A stretch of 64,000 nt of DNA from CAYNZV01 sp965217095 (GTDB lineage: Bacteria; Latescibacterota; UBA2968; UBA8231), in NCBI GenBank assembly GCA_965217095.1, contig OZ244235.1, forward strand, positions 558,001-622,000. The letters run 5' to 3'. The position numbers and the translations under genes were made by a program. Below are positions 6,960-15,525 of the stretch, piece after piece (position 1 is the stretch's first letter; every line of letters begins with the position of its first letter). Under the pieces are notes generated by a model that was not told the origin of the DNA, did no database searches, and saw only the letters and a program-made list of their open reading frames with translations.

Positions 6960-9329
6960 CTAGGCCGCGTCCTGGATCGCTTGCCATACGCGCTGTGGTG
7001 TCAGTGGCATCTGGATGTCTCTGACACCGAGGTGCCAGAGGGCATCGACGACGGCGTTGACGACGGCAGCCGTGGAACCGATGGTGCCGGCTTCTCCAAC
7101 ACCTTTGACGCCGAGGGCGTTGTGGGGGCATGGAGTGACGGTGCGATCGGTCTCGAAGCGCGGCACGTCGTCGGCGCGGGGCATGGCGTAGTCCATGTAC
7201 GAGCCGTTGATCAACTGACCGCTTTCGTCGTAGAGGGCGCCCTCGAGCAGGGCCTGGCCGACGCCATGAGTGATGCCGCCGTGAAGCTGTCCATCGACAA
7301 TCATCGGGTTGACGACATTGCCCACGTCATCCACGGCGACATAACGCTTCAGCTGCACTTTGCCGGTGTCGGGGCAGATCTCAACCACTGCAATGTGAGC
7401 GCCGTACGGAAAAGTGAAGTTCGCCGGATCGTAGAAACTTGTGAACTCGAGACCCGGTTCGAGGCCTTCGGGATAGTTGTGAGGCACGTACGCGGTCAGG
7501 GCGACGTCGCTGAAGCCAACTGACTTGTCCGTACCCTTCACGGTCCAGGCCGCATCGGCGAACTCGAGGTCGTCTGCGGACGCTTCGAGCAGGTGGGCGG
7601 CGATCTTGGCGCCCTTCTCCTTGACCTTCTCCAGACTGAGGTGGATAGCCATGCCGCCTACCGCAAGGGAGCGCGAACCGTAGGTGCCCATACCGAACGG
7701 CACCTGGTCGGTGTCGCCGTGGATGATCTCAATATCTTCCATCGCGATGCCGAGGCTGTCGGAGACCAGTTGCGAGAAGGTGGTGTCGTGGCCCTGCCCC
7801 TGGGAGTGGCTGCCGGTGAAGACCGACACCTTGCCGGTGGGCTGCACCCGCACCGTGCCACTCTCGTACAGTCCCGCGCGGGCACCCAAGGCGCCGACGA
7901 CGGCCGAAGGCGCGATGCCGCAGGCTTCGATGTAAGTCGAGAGCCCGATGCCCATGAGACGGCCGTCCGTTCGAGCGGCTTCCTGCTCTTTGCGAAGGTC
8001 GGCGTAGCCGGCATTCTCGATGGCCTTGTCAAGCACGGCCTCGTAGTTGCCGCTGTCGTAGACCAGGGCCACCTGGGTCTCGTACCCGGGTTGCTCCACG
8101 CCGTCAAACGCCGGGATGAGGTTCTGGCGGCGCAGCTCAGCCGGGTCTTTACCCAGCTCGTGTGCTGCGTGATCCATCAGGCGCTCGACACAGTAGGTGG
8201 CTTCGGGACGTCCGGCCCCACGCAGGGCATCGACCGGTACGGTGTTGGTAAAGACGGCCGTGACGTTAACGTGAACAGCCGGCGTCGTGTAGAGTCCCTG
8301 CATCAGAGTGCCGTAGAGATAGGTCGGAACGCAGGGGCCGAAGGTCGAGAAGTAAGCCCCCATGTTGGCGTGCGTGTCGATTCGCAGGCCGACGACGTTG
8401 CCGTCGCTGTCGAAGCCCATTTCGGCCTTGGTGACGTGATCGCGCCCATGGGCGTCGGTCACGAAGCTCTCGCTGCGCTCGGCCGTCCACTTCACCGGGC
8501 GACAGATACGCTTGGAAGACCACATGGCGATGACTTCCTCGGCGTAGTGAAAGATCTTGCTGCCGAAACCGCCGCCGACATCGGGCGAGACAACGCGCAC
8601 CTTGTGCTCGGGAAGGCCCATCACGAAGGCCGACATCAACAAGCGGATAACGTGCGGGTTCTGGGACGAGGTGTATAGCGTGTAGTGGTCGCGGGTTTCG
8701 TCGTAGTCACCAATGGCGCAGCGCGGCTCGATGGCGTTGGGAATCAGCCGCTGGTTGGCGTATTCGAGGGTAGTGACATGGGCGGCGCCGGCGATGGCCT
8801 TGTCAGCCGCCTCCTTGTCCCCCAGCTCCCAGTCGAACGGGATATTGTTCGGCACGTCCGCATGGACTTGCGGCCCACCCGACTTCGTGGCCTCGACCAC
8901 GTCGACGACCGCATCGAGAGGTTTGTAGTCGACCTTGACGAGCTCCGCGGCATCTTTGGCCTGCTCCCGGGTCTCGGCGACGACTACAACTACGGCGTCA
9001 CCCACGTGCCGGACCTTCCCGACCGCCAGCGGCGGATGCGGTGGCTCGAGCATGGTGTCGCCGTTCTTGAAGTCGACCTGCCAGCCGGCGGGGAGTCCGC
9101 CGACGCCGTCGGCGGCCATCTGCTCGCCGTCGAAAACGGCAACCACACCCTCAGCGGCCTCAGCGGCCGCAGCGTCGATACCTTTGATCTCGGCGTGTGC
9201 GTGCGGGCTGCGTACGACCTCGGCGAAGGTCATTCGCGGCAGCACGATGTCGTCGGTGTAGCGTCCCTTTCCGGTGATGAATTTCTTGTCTTCTACGCGC
9301 TTTATCGGTTGTCCCATTACTTTAGCCAT
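6960..9329 (-). CDS. coxL: Molybdopterin-binding large subunit, CoxL form II / aldehyde oxidase-like
   Basis: A 789-residue catalytic subunit carrying the Mo-pterin cytosine dinucleotide cofactor. The aldehyde oxidase a/b hammerhead domain spans roughly residues 20-140, followed by the Mo-binding domain with DVGGGFGSK (250-258) and GSHSQGQGHDT. The active-site loop reads VDALRGAGR (about 366-374). True CO dehydrogenases carry AYxCSFR here, while form II and xanthine-oxidase relatives have AYRGAGR-like loops. The C-terminal GVKGVGEAG holds the conserved Glu. CO oxidation is therefore not supported; an aldehyde or N-heterocycle is more likely. It begins MAKVMGQPIKRVED at an ATG preceded by AGGAGG. 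The length is typical of the family. Confidence 0.93.
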   Translation of the reverse strand: MAKVMGQPIKRVEDKKFITGKGRYTDDIVLPRMTFAEVVRSPHAHAEIKGIDAAAAEAAEGVVAVFDGEQMAADGVGGLPAGWQVDFKNGDTMLEPPHPPLAVGKVRHVGDAVVVVVAETREQAKDAAELVKVDYKPLDAVVDVVEATKSGGPQVHADVPNNIPFDWELGDKEAADKAIAGAAHVTTLEYANQRLIPNAIEPRCAIGDYDETRDHYTLYTSSQNPHVIRLLMSAFVMGLPEHKVRVVSPDVGGGFGSKIFHYAEEVIAMWSSKRICRPVKWTAERSESFVTDAHGRDHVTKAEMGFDSDGNVVGLRIDTHANMGAYFSTFGPCVPTYLYGTLMQGLYTTPAVHVNVTAVFTNTVPVDALRGAGRPEATYCVERLMDHAAHELGKDPAELRRQNLIPAFDGVEQPGYETQVALVYDSGNYEAVLDKAIENAGYADLRKEQEAARTDGRLMGIGLSTYIEACGIAPSAVVGALGARAGLYESGTVRVQPTGKVSVFTGSHSQGQGHDTTFSQLVSDSLGIAMEDIEIIHGDTDQVPFGMGTYGSRSLAVGGMAIHLSLEKVKEKGAKIAAHLLEASADDLEFADAAWTVKGTDKSVGFSDVALTAYVPHNYPEGLEPGLEFTSFYDPANFTFPYGAHIAVVEICPDTGKVQLKRYVAVDDVGNVVNPMIVDGQLHGGITHGVGQALLEGALYDESGQLINGSYMDYAMPRADDVPRFETDRTVTPCPHNALGVKGVGEAGTIGSTAAVVNAVVDALWHLGVRDIQMPLTPQRVWQAIQDAA

Positions 9330-9338
9330 GGCGTCCTC

Positions 9339-9800
9339 CTAACCCTTCGCCGCATGCTGAACGGCGCGGACGATGTTGTCGTAACCCGTGCAGCGGCAGA
9401 AGTTGCCTTCGAGCCCGTGCCGGATCTCGTCGTCGGACGGCTTGGGATTGTCCTCGAGGATCTGCCATGCTGTCATGATCATACCCGGCGTGCAGAAGCC
9501 GCACTGCAAGCCGTGCTCCTCGTGGAACCCCTTCTGGATCGGATGGAGCTCGCCGTTTGTAGCCAGCCCCTCGATCGTGGTGATCTCGGCGCCGTCCGCC
9601 TGTACCGCAAGCAACGTGCAGGACTTCACCGCCCGACCATCGACGACGATGGTGCAGGCGCCGCAACTACTGGTATCGCAGCCCACATGTGTCCCCGTGA
9701 GTACCAGGACTTCACGCAGGTAGCTGACGAGCAGGGTTCGCGGCTCCACCTCGTGTTGGTGAGTCTGCCCGTTTACGGTTACCTCAATCGGTACCGCCAT
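9339..9800 (-). CDS. coxS: 2Fe-2S small subunit of molybdenum hydroxylase (CoxS)
   Basis: A 153-residue iron-sulfur subunit. The N-terminal plant-type cluster ligands are C41, C46, C49 and C61 (GCDTSSCGAC ... SC). The C-terminal helical cluster ligands are C100, C103, C135 and C137 (CGFCTPG ... CRCTGY). All eight cysteines are present, so the protein looks functional. The ATG at 9800 has AGGAGGTG upstream at good spacing, which decides against a start 11 codons earlier. It lies 9 bases before coxL, and the order S-L-M is the form II arrangement. Confidence 0.94.
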   Translation of the reverse strand: MAVPIEVTVNGQTHQHEVEPRTLLVSYLREVLVLTGTHVGCDTSSCGACTIVVDGRAVKSCTLLAVQADGAEITTIEGLATNGELHPIQKGFHEEHGLQCGFCTPGMIMTAWQILEDNPKPSDDEIRHGLEGNFCRCTGYDNIVRAVQHAAKG

Positions 9801-9844
9801 CGAGTGCACCTCCTGTGGGAACTCCGGTACCATCCGGAGCCTCG

Positions 9845-10279
9845 TTATGAAATCTCACTTTCGAGTGCTTTGAAGAATTGGTTGGTATACAAGCGGGCCA
9901 CGCCGGACACGACGCGCTGTCCCATTCGGGCGAGCACCCCCGTCAGTTGGCCATCGCCGACGAAGGAGACGATCGTTGCGCCGTTTTGGGCATCCAGATC
10001 GAAGGAACCCTCTGCCGCCACGGTTCCAATCTTGCCGGCTACATTGACGATCAGGCGGAACCTTTGGGGCGCCTCTTTGTCGACTATTTCGAGAGTGCCA
10101 TCGAAGCCGCTGTTGATCGGGCCCAGCTTGATGTCGAAGACCGCTTCGTATCTGTCGCCTGCGAGCGGCTTCAGCTGCTTCACGCCAGGTGTGCAGCGAG
10201 CCAGCACATCTGGATCATTGAGCAGATTCCAGAGCGACTCCGCGTCCGATTCGAGCTTGTGGCTGCCTTCGAAATGCAC
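9845..10279 (-). CDS. coxG: CoxG family SRPBCC protein
   Basis: A 144-residue protein of the CoxG/carbon monoxide dehydrogenase subunit G family (SRPBCC/START-like fold), thought to help recruit the Cox maturation proteins to the membrane. The typical opening FEGSHKLESDAESLWNLLNDP is followed by CTPGVKQL. I chose the GTG at 10279 (VHFEGSH) because family members begin a few residues before EGSH and a GAGGGC lies just upstream. The open frame extends further to 10384, but that extension is Arg-rich and lacks family similarity. It is first in the minus-strand coxG-S-L-M unit and divergent from xdhC at 10455. Confidence 0.85.
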   Translation of the reverse strand: MHFEGSHKLESDAESLWNLLNDPDVLARCTPGVKQLKPLAGDRYEAVFDIKLGPINSGFDGTLEIVDKEAPQRFRLIVNVAGKIGTVAAEGSFDLDAQNGATIVSFVGDGQLTGVLARMGQRVVSGVARLYTNQFFKALESEIS

Positions 10280-10454
10280 TTCGCCCTCGTCGTAAACATC
10301 CTCGCGCAGACGGGCTTCAGCGGTCTGCCGAAGCCGCCGCCGCCGCAGGAGGGCTACTATATAAAGGTTATGGGGGGATGTCAATCGCGGTCGGTGGGCG
10401 TATATTCATTCGACTGTTCACCGAGAACCCGGGAGTGCGAAGCAGGGATTCGGG

Positions 10455-11498
10455 ATGCGAGACATCTGGAGCGAGCTGATCGCGTGGAACGCGGATGGCA
10501 GGCGGTTTGCCCTAGCCCGCGTGGTCGAAACATGGGGATCGTCTCCACAACCCGTGGGGTCGGCCATGATCGTCGATAACTCCATGAGATTCGCCGGCTC
10601 GGTCAGTGGCGGCTGCATCGAGGGAGCGGTGATCGAAGAGGCGCAGCAGGTGCTGGCGACGGGGCATCCGAGGAAGGTGTCCTACGGGGTGGACGACGAG
10701 GCGGCCTGGTCCGTTGGCTTGTCGTGTGGGGGAGAGATCTCGGTGTTCGTCGAGAGGCACCTCCCGCTCTCCACTGGGGACACCAGCCGGGCGATCTGGG
10801 AGGCGTTGCGAGAACGGGTGGAGTCCAATCGACCGGCGGTGCTTCTGACTCGGCTGGCCGCGGCCGCAAGTCCACACCTGCTCATATCGCCCGAGGGTGA
10901 AGTCACCGGCGACTGGGGTGCTGCCACGGAGAGCGCGAAAGCAGCCGCGATCGCGGCGTACGGGCGGCGCCAGAGCGAGGTTGCCCAACTGCAGGGCGAG
11001 GCGGTCTTTGCGCACGTGTTTCCGCGGCGCGACCAGCTCGTCATCATAGGTGCCGGGCACATTGCCCTAACGCTCGTGCAGTACGGGCATCTCCTCAACA
11101 TGGACAGCGTGGTCATCGATCCCCGTGAGGTGTTTGCCAGGGCCGAGCGATTCCCAGTACAACCGACACAACTGCACCCGAGCTGGCCGCGGGCTGTCCT
11201 GTCGGAATGGGACCTCAACGAAGACTCTTACTGCATCGTTCTCAGTCACGACCCGAAGATCGACGATGAAGCCCTGCACTTTTTCCTCAAGGCGCCAGTG
11301 GCATACATAGGCGCGCTGGGGGGTCGCAAGTCCCACACCAAGCGTCGCGCCCGTCTGCAGGAGGCGGGCATTCCAGACGACGAAATCGATCGTATCAAGG
11401 GCCCCGTCGGACTCGACATCGGCGCCGAGACCCCAGCAGAGATCGCGCTCAGCATCATCGCTGAGGTGATCGCCGCGAAGCGCGCGCGTTCTACCTAA
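10455..11498 (+). CDS. xdhC: XdhC/CoxI family molybdenum cofactor maturation protein
   Basis: A 347-residue protein of the XdhC/CoxF family, which binds molybdenum cofactor and inserts or sulfurates it in hydroxylases. The N-terminal XdhC_CoxI domain includes VVETWGSSPQPVGSAM and the GSVSGGCIEGAV motif. The C-terminal Rossmann domain starts at LVIIGAGHIA (about residues 196-205) and includes YIGALGGRKSHTKRRARL. The length is typical of two-domain family members. The ATG at 10455 is divergent from coxG, with a shared 175-base control region. The nucleotidyltransferase frame follows 7 bases after the stop. Confidence 0.92.
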   Translation: MRDIWSELIAWNADGRRFALARVVETWGSSPQPVGSAMIVDNSMRFAGSVSGGCIEGAVIEEAQQVLATGHPRKVSYGVDDEAAWSVGLSCGGEISVFVERHLPLSTGDTSRAIWEALRERVESNRPAVLLTRLAAAASPHLLISPEGEVTGDWGAATESAKAAAIAAYGRRQSEVAQLQGEAVFAHVFPRRDQLVIIGAGHIALTLVQYGHLLNMDSVVIDPREVFARAERFPVQPTQLHPSWPRAVLSEWDLNEDSYCIVLSHDPKIDDEALHFFLKAPVAYIGALGGRKSHTKRRARLQEAGIPDDEIDRIKGPVGLDIGAETPAEIALSIIAEVIAAKRARST

Positions 11499-11505
11499 CC
11501 CGCTA

Positions 11506-12115
11506 TTGTCCCAATCATATCCGATCTCAGCAGTCGTTCTTGCGGCGGGTCGCTCGAGCCGCATGGGAGGGGAGAACAAGCTGCTGCTGCCTTGGCGTGG
11601 CAAGCGCATCATCGAAATGGTCGTCGAGACCCTTGTTGCCGCGTCACTGCACGAGGTGGTCGTGGTGGTCGGACACCAGCGCGAGCAGGTGGAGACGGCG
11701 TTGCGCGACTATCCTGTCCGCTCAGTCGTCAACGAGCGGTTCGACGAGGGCATGGCGTCCGTCGCTGCGCCGCGGCATCGAGGCCAGCGCAACATTCGTC
11801 AGCGGCTATCTGGTAGCTCTTGGCGACATGCCCGAGATCGACGAGTCGACAGTCACTAGTCTCTGCGACCGCCTGGTCAAGACGGGTCCCGAGGCTATCG
11901 TCCTCCCGGTGAAGGACGGCCAGCGAGGTCATCCGGTGTTGTTCGGAAAAAGCTTTCGCGATGAGTTGCTGGCGCTGTCCGGCGACCGCGGCGCCAGAGC
12001 GGTCATCGACGCTCACCCGAAGCGGGTCGTCGAGGTGGCGGCTGATAGCGCTGGAATCCTGGCCGACGTCGACACGCCGCAGGCCTACCGCAACCTCAGG
12101 CCCTCGCGTTCGTAG
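11506..12115 (+). pseudogene. mocA: MocA-type molybdenum cofactor cytidylyltransferase, frameshifted
   Basis: MocA adds CMP to molybdopterin to make the cytosine dinucleotide form used by Cox-type enzymes. Frame 1 starts at TTG 11506 and reads AVVLAAGRSSRMGGENKLLLPWRGK, the nucleotidyltransferase signature, up to FDEGMAS near 11757. The family sequence then continues one base out of phase (SLRRGIEASATFVSGYLVALGDMPEID) to a stop at 12115. One extra base near 11757-11762 (GCGTCCGTCGCTG) explains the break. With it corrected the product would be about 200 residues, a normal length. No slippery site is visible, so programmed frameshifting is unlikely. The 3' end overlaps the convergent coxE by 31 bases. 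Confidence 0.85.
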
Positions 12116-13335
12116 AGGCCGAAGCGCTCCGGCACGCCGCGCGTCTGAAGGCGTCCGATGATGGTGGCCAGCTCTTTCAAGCTCGCGGCGTTGTGTGCCG
12201 AAGCGAAGACGTCGACGTGCGGCAACGCCGCCCGCATTCCTCTCGTGTCCGGGCGGTAGTCCTCGGAGCCGAGGAGCGGATTCAGCCACACGACCGCGAG
12301 CGATCGCCGGTGGATGTCGCGCATCGCATCACGCAGGATTTCGGTGTCGCCCGTGTCCCAGCCGTCGCTGAGCACGATGACGGCGGTCTGGTTGTCGAGC
12401 AGCAAATCGCCGTACTCATCGAGAAATGACTGCAGTGACACGCCGATGCGCGTGCCTCCCGACCACTGCGGAACCTCGCGGGAAAGAGCCACCAGCACCT
12501 CGTCGAGATTCTCACTGTCGAGGGCGTCCGAAATGCGACGCAGCGACGTGCTGAACGCGAAGGTCTCGACGCGTCGGTAGGCGAGTTGGAAGGCGTAGAC
12601 GAATTGAATTAGGAAACTGCTATAGAGGTCCATCGATCGGCTGACGTCGCACAGCAACACGAGCTTGAGCTTACGGCGGCGGCGGCGGCGAAAGGTCAGG
12701 TCGATCAACTCGCCCCCGCGCCGCAGATTGCGCCGTAGTGTCCGTCTGACATCGAGCCGGCCGCGCCGAGCGCTGTCGCGGTAGCGCCTGTTGAAGCGTT
12801 TGGCCAGATGCCTGGCTATGAGTATCACCAGGCGGCCGATCTCGTCCAGCTCGTCGGCGCGGAAGCCGGCGAAGTCCCGCTGTGCCAGAACTTCGAACGG
12901 GCTATAGCCTGCAGTCTCCTCCTCTTCGGTGTTCTTCTCGCCCTTGAGCCAGGCGGTCAAGGCTTTGAGCGCTGGCTGTTGGTTTGGGACACGCCGCATA
13001 TCTCTGTTCTCATCCCCCTCCGGCGCGTCATCGTCTCCACCTAACGGCTCGCCGGCACGATTCCAGACCTTCCAATAGGCATTGAACCGGGCGTCGAATA
13101 TCTCCTGCTCGCGTTGGCTCTTGGCGAGGCAGGCGCGCATTGCCGCGCAGAACTGGCTCTCCTCGCCCAGGTCGACGGTCTCCAAGGCCAGCAGTGCCTC
13201 CGCCGCCTCGGCCGACCCCACGCCGGACCCTTCTCGGCGCAGCAACCGGCAGAAGCCCACGACATTCGAGCTCAACTCCCCGCGCAGGGCCAGGTCGTCG
13301 GATCTTGCCGAGTTGTGAGAACTGTTACTCGCCAC
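12085..13335 (-). CDS. coxE: CoxE-like VWA domain protein
   Basis: A 416-residue CoxE-family protein, partner of the MoxR ATPase in maturing the molybdenum active site. The C-terminal VWA domain has the MIDAS motif LCDVSRSMDLYSS (D-x-S-x-S), the threonine in GGTRIGVSLQSF and the aspartate in VLSDGWDTGD. The N-terminal half is charged and helical, as usual. The start is GTG at 13335, inside the end of moxR (11-base overlap), suggesting coupled translation. It converges on mocA with overlapping 3' ends. Confidence 0.9.
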   Translation of the reverse strand: MASNSSHNSARSDDLALRGELSSNVVGFCRLLRREGSGVGSAEAAEALLALETVDLGEESQFCAAMRACLAKSQREQEIFDARFNAYWKVWNRAGEPLGGDDDAPEGDENRDMRRVPNQQPALKALTAWLKGEKNTEEEETAGYSPFEVLAQRDFAGFRADELDEIGRLVILIARHLAKRFNRRYRDSARRGRLDVRRTLRRNLRRGGELIDLTFRRRRRRKLKLVLLCDVSRSMDLYSSFLIQFVYAFQLAYRRVETFAFSTSLRRISDALDSENLDEVLVALSREVPQWSGGTRIGVSLQSFLDEYGDLLLDNQTAVIVLSDGWDTGDTEILRDAMRDIHRRSLAVVWLNPLLGSEDYRPDTRGMRAALPHVDVFASAHNAASLKELATIIGRLQTRGVPERFGLYEREGLRLR

Positions 13336-14254
13336 CGGCGGCCTCTGCTACCCGCGGTTCAGGTTTCGTCTTGGCACGGATGCCGAGCTCCTCGAGGAAT
13401 TCGGCGAGGGACTGCTTCATCTGGCGCACGTCGGTCCAGTCTTTGAAGACGACGCCAAGGGTTTCTTCCACGACGTCCGCATCGAGGTGGTTGCTGTGCA
13501 GGACGACGAGGGCCTTGGCCCAATCGAGCGTCTCGGCGATACCCGGCACCTTCTCCAGCTTCTGCTGTCTCACCGCTTCCATGAAGCGGCAGATTTGCTC
13601 ACCCAACTGAGCATCCAGTCCGTCGACCTTGCTGCGCACGATCGCCAGCTCTTTGTCGAAATCGGGATAATCGATCCACAAGTAGAGGCAACGTCTGCGA
13701 ATGGCGTCGGACAGCTCGCGCGTGCGATTCGAGGTGATGACCACGTGGGGCACGCACGTCGCCACGATCGTACCGATCTCGGGGATGGTGATCTGCCATT
13801 CTGACAGCAGCTCGAGCAGGAAGCTCTCGAACTCCTCGTCGGCGCGATCAAGTTCGTCGATGAGCAGCACCGGAGCCTTCTGGTGCGTGATCGCTTCCAG
13901 CAGCGGCCGCTTGAGCAGAAACGACTCGCTGAAGATGTGCGACTGGCGGTCGTCGACAGAGCGGTCGCCGCCTTCTTCGAGGCGGATCTGCAGCAGCTGG
14001 CGCTGGTAGTTCCATTCGTACAGCGCCGTGCTCGTGTCCAGGCCTTCGTAACACTGCAACCGGATCAGGTCCGTGCCCAGGGCGTGCGCCATCACTTTAG
14101 CGATCTCGGTCTTGCCGACTCCGGCAGGGCCTTCGACCAGAAGCGGTTTGTTCAGCGATCGGGCCAGGTGGATGGACATGGAGATGGCGGGATCAGCGAC
14201 GTAATCGTGTTCCCGGAGCATTTTTTCGATGCGTTCGGTTTCTGGATTTGCCAT
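13325..14254 (-). CDS. coxD: MoxR family AAA+ ATPase (CoxD-like)
   Basis: A 309-residue AAA+ ATPase. Walker A is GPAGVGKTEIAK, Walker B is LLIDELDRADEEF, sensor 1 is VITSNRTREL and the arginine-rich end is AIRRRCLYLWIDYP. CoxD of Oligotropha works with CoxE to complete the metal cluster of CO dehydrogenase; in form II loci the pair is presumed to mature the hydroxylase. The start MANPETERIEKML at 14254 fits the family. It is first in a two-gene operon with coxE and lies about 70 bases from the terminator of the upstream operon. Confidence 0.92.
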   Translation of the reverse strand: MANPETERIEKMLREHDYVADPAISMSIHLARSLNKPLLVEGPAGVGKTEIAKVMAHALGTDLIRLQCYEGLDTSTALYEWNYQRQLLQIRLEEGGDRSVDDRQSHIFSESFLLKRPLLEAITHQKAPVLLIDELDRADEEFESFLLELLSEWQITIPEIGTIVATCVPHVVITSNRTRELSDAIRRRCLYLWIDYPDFDKELAIVRSKVDGLDAQLGEQICRFMEAVRQQKLEKVPGIAETLDWAKALVVLHSNHLDADVVEETLGVVFKDWTDVRQMKQSLAEFLEELGIRAKTKPEPRVAEAAGGE

Positions 14255-14329
14255 CGATGCAGGCTTTGGATGCGAGACGAGGTTACGTGAGATGGTAATA
14301 TGCCCAGGTCTCAGTAGGCCTGCAAATCA

Positions 14330-14361
14330 AAAGCCGGCGCCTGAAGACCAGGGCCGGCTTT
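14330..14361 (-). terminator. Hairpin terminator after the LarA-Gfo-glycosidase-MDR operon
   Basis: A 9-bp stem AAAGCCGGC / GCCGGCTTT with a 14-base loop lies 101 bases past the stop of the MDR oxidoreductase. On the minus strand the stem is followed by TTTTGATTTG, a modest T-rich tail. It could also work weakly in the other direction. Confidence 0.55.
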
Positions 14362-14461
14362 CGAGCAGATTTAACAGCTATTCGACTTCAGGCTAAAACC
14401 AACTTGATTCTCTTTGCAATCGGGTACGACCAATCATCAGAACGACTTTCATGTTACCCGT

Positions 14462-15490
14462 TCAAATATCCAATACAATTTTGCCAAACTGCTCTCCTCG
14501 CTCCATCACTTTGTGTGCCTCTCCTCCATCGCTGAGAGGCAGCACCCGGTCAATGATCGGCTGAAGCTCACCCCTCCACACCAATTGCATCACGCTATGG
14601 AACTCTTGCAAGGTACCCATGGTTGACCCAATTATGCGGAGCTGCTTGTAGAAGATGTGGCGAATATCAATCTCGGCCTTTGGCCCTGTCGTGTTTCCAA
14701 CAGTTACGATGCGCCCGCCGCGGCGGGCTGCTTCCAAACTCTTTTGCAGCGTGGCTTGCCCGACATTGTCCACCACTAGATCAACCCCTCGCCGATTGGT
14801 TAGTTCCTTGATCTTCTTCGTCCAGTCGCCAGCATTGTAGTCGAGGACGTGATCGGCTCCCAACTCGCGGGCTTGATTCATTTTACGGTCTGAGCTAGTC
14901 AATGCGATCACGCTGGCATCTAGGTGTTTCGCAATCTGAAGTGCTGCTGTATTTACCCCGCCACCCGTGCCAACAAGCAACACGGTCTCTCCCGCTTTAA
15001 GGCCGGCCTGCGTCACCAGCATTCGCCACGCCGTCAGAAAGACCAGCTGGGCAGCAGCCGTCTCCGCGAACTCCGCGTTGTCGGGCATCTGGACAAGGAC
15101 CGACGCTGGCACCGCGATGTATTCGGCAAAGGTGCCTGCGCTGTGCTCGCCCAATATGCGATAGGACGGACTCAGGGGGGCCTCGTCTCGCTGAGTGAAT
15201 TCATCGTCACCGGTGGCAAATCCGGGACAGATGGCCACCCGCATGCCCTCGCGGAACCGCTCGACCTCTGCACCGACGGCGACTATCTCACCCGCGCCAT
15301 CCGCACCTCCTATGTGGGGCAGGGCGAGCTTGAGGCCAGGCCATCCTCGCCGCACCCATATGTCCAGATGGTTTAAGGCGGCTGCCCGCAATCGAACGAC
15401 ACACTCCAGGGCCGCCGCTTGCGGCTGGCGCGCCTCTTCGTACCGCAGTACGTCGGCGTCGCCGTGTTCGTGAAACAAGAGAGCTTTCAT
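14462..15490 (-). CDS. Zinc-type MDR alcohol dehydrogenase/quinone reductase lacking the structural-zinc cysteines
   Basis: A 342-residue medium-chain dehydrogenase/reductase. The GroES-like domain contains VRLRAAALNHLDIWVRRGWPGLKL and the cofactor domain VLLVGTGGGVNTAALQIAK. Close family members usually have a Cys-rich lobe (CGxCxxCxxGxxxxC) before YRILGEH; here that stretch reads CPGFATGDDEFTQRDEAPLSPS, so the structural zinc is almost certainly absent. It is the last gene of the 19586-14462 unit, 35 bases after the glycosidase-like gene. It probably oxidises or reduces an alcohol, aldehyde or enone; the substrate is unknown. Confidence 0.82.
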   Translation of the reverse strand: MKALLFHEHGDADVLRYEEARQPQAAALECVVRLRAAALNHLDIWVRRGWPGLKLALPHIGGADGAGEIVAVGAEVERFREGMRVAICPGFATGDDEFTQRDEAPLSPSYRILGEHSAGTFAEYIAVPASVLVQMPDNAEFAETAAAQLVFLTAWRMLVTQAGLKAGETVLLVGTGGGVNTAALQIAKHLDASVIALTSSDRKMNQARELGADHVLDYNAGDWTKKIKELTNRRGVDLVVDNVGQATLQKSLEAARRGGRIVTVGNTTGPKAEIDIRHIFYKQLRIIGSTMGTLQEFHSVMQLVWRGELQPIIDRVLPLSDGGEAHKVMERGEQFGKIVLDI

Positions 15491-15525
15491 CTCATTGGCC
15501 TAGATAGAAGGGTGGTAGTGCCCGT

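Noticed and set aside
6960..9329. True aerobic CO dehydrogenase
   Set aside because: The active-site loop lacks the AYxCSFR signature with the copper-binding Cys, so CO oxidation is not supported.
8685..10295. Very long open frame on the plus strand opposite coxL/coxS
   Set aside because: It is antisense to well-supported cox genes, has no family features, and arises from the codon bias of the high-GC genes.
11740..11775. Programmed frameshift in mocA
   Set aside because: No slippery heptamer, stop-codon trap or downstream structure was evident at the shift point, and the family is not known for recoding.
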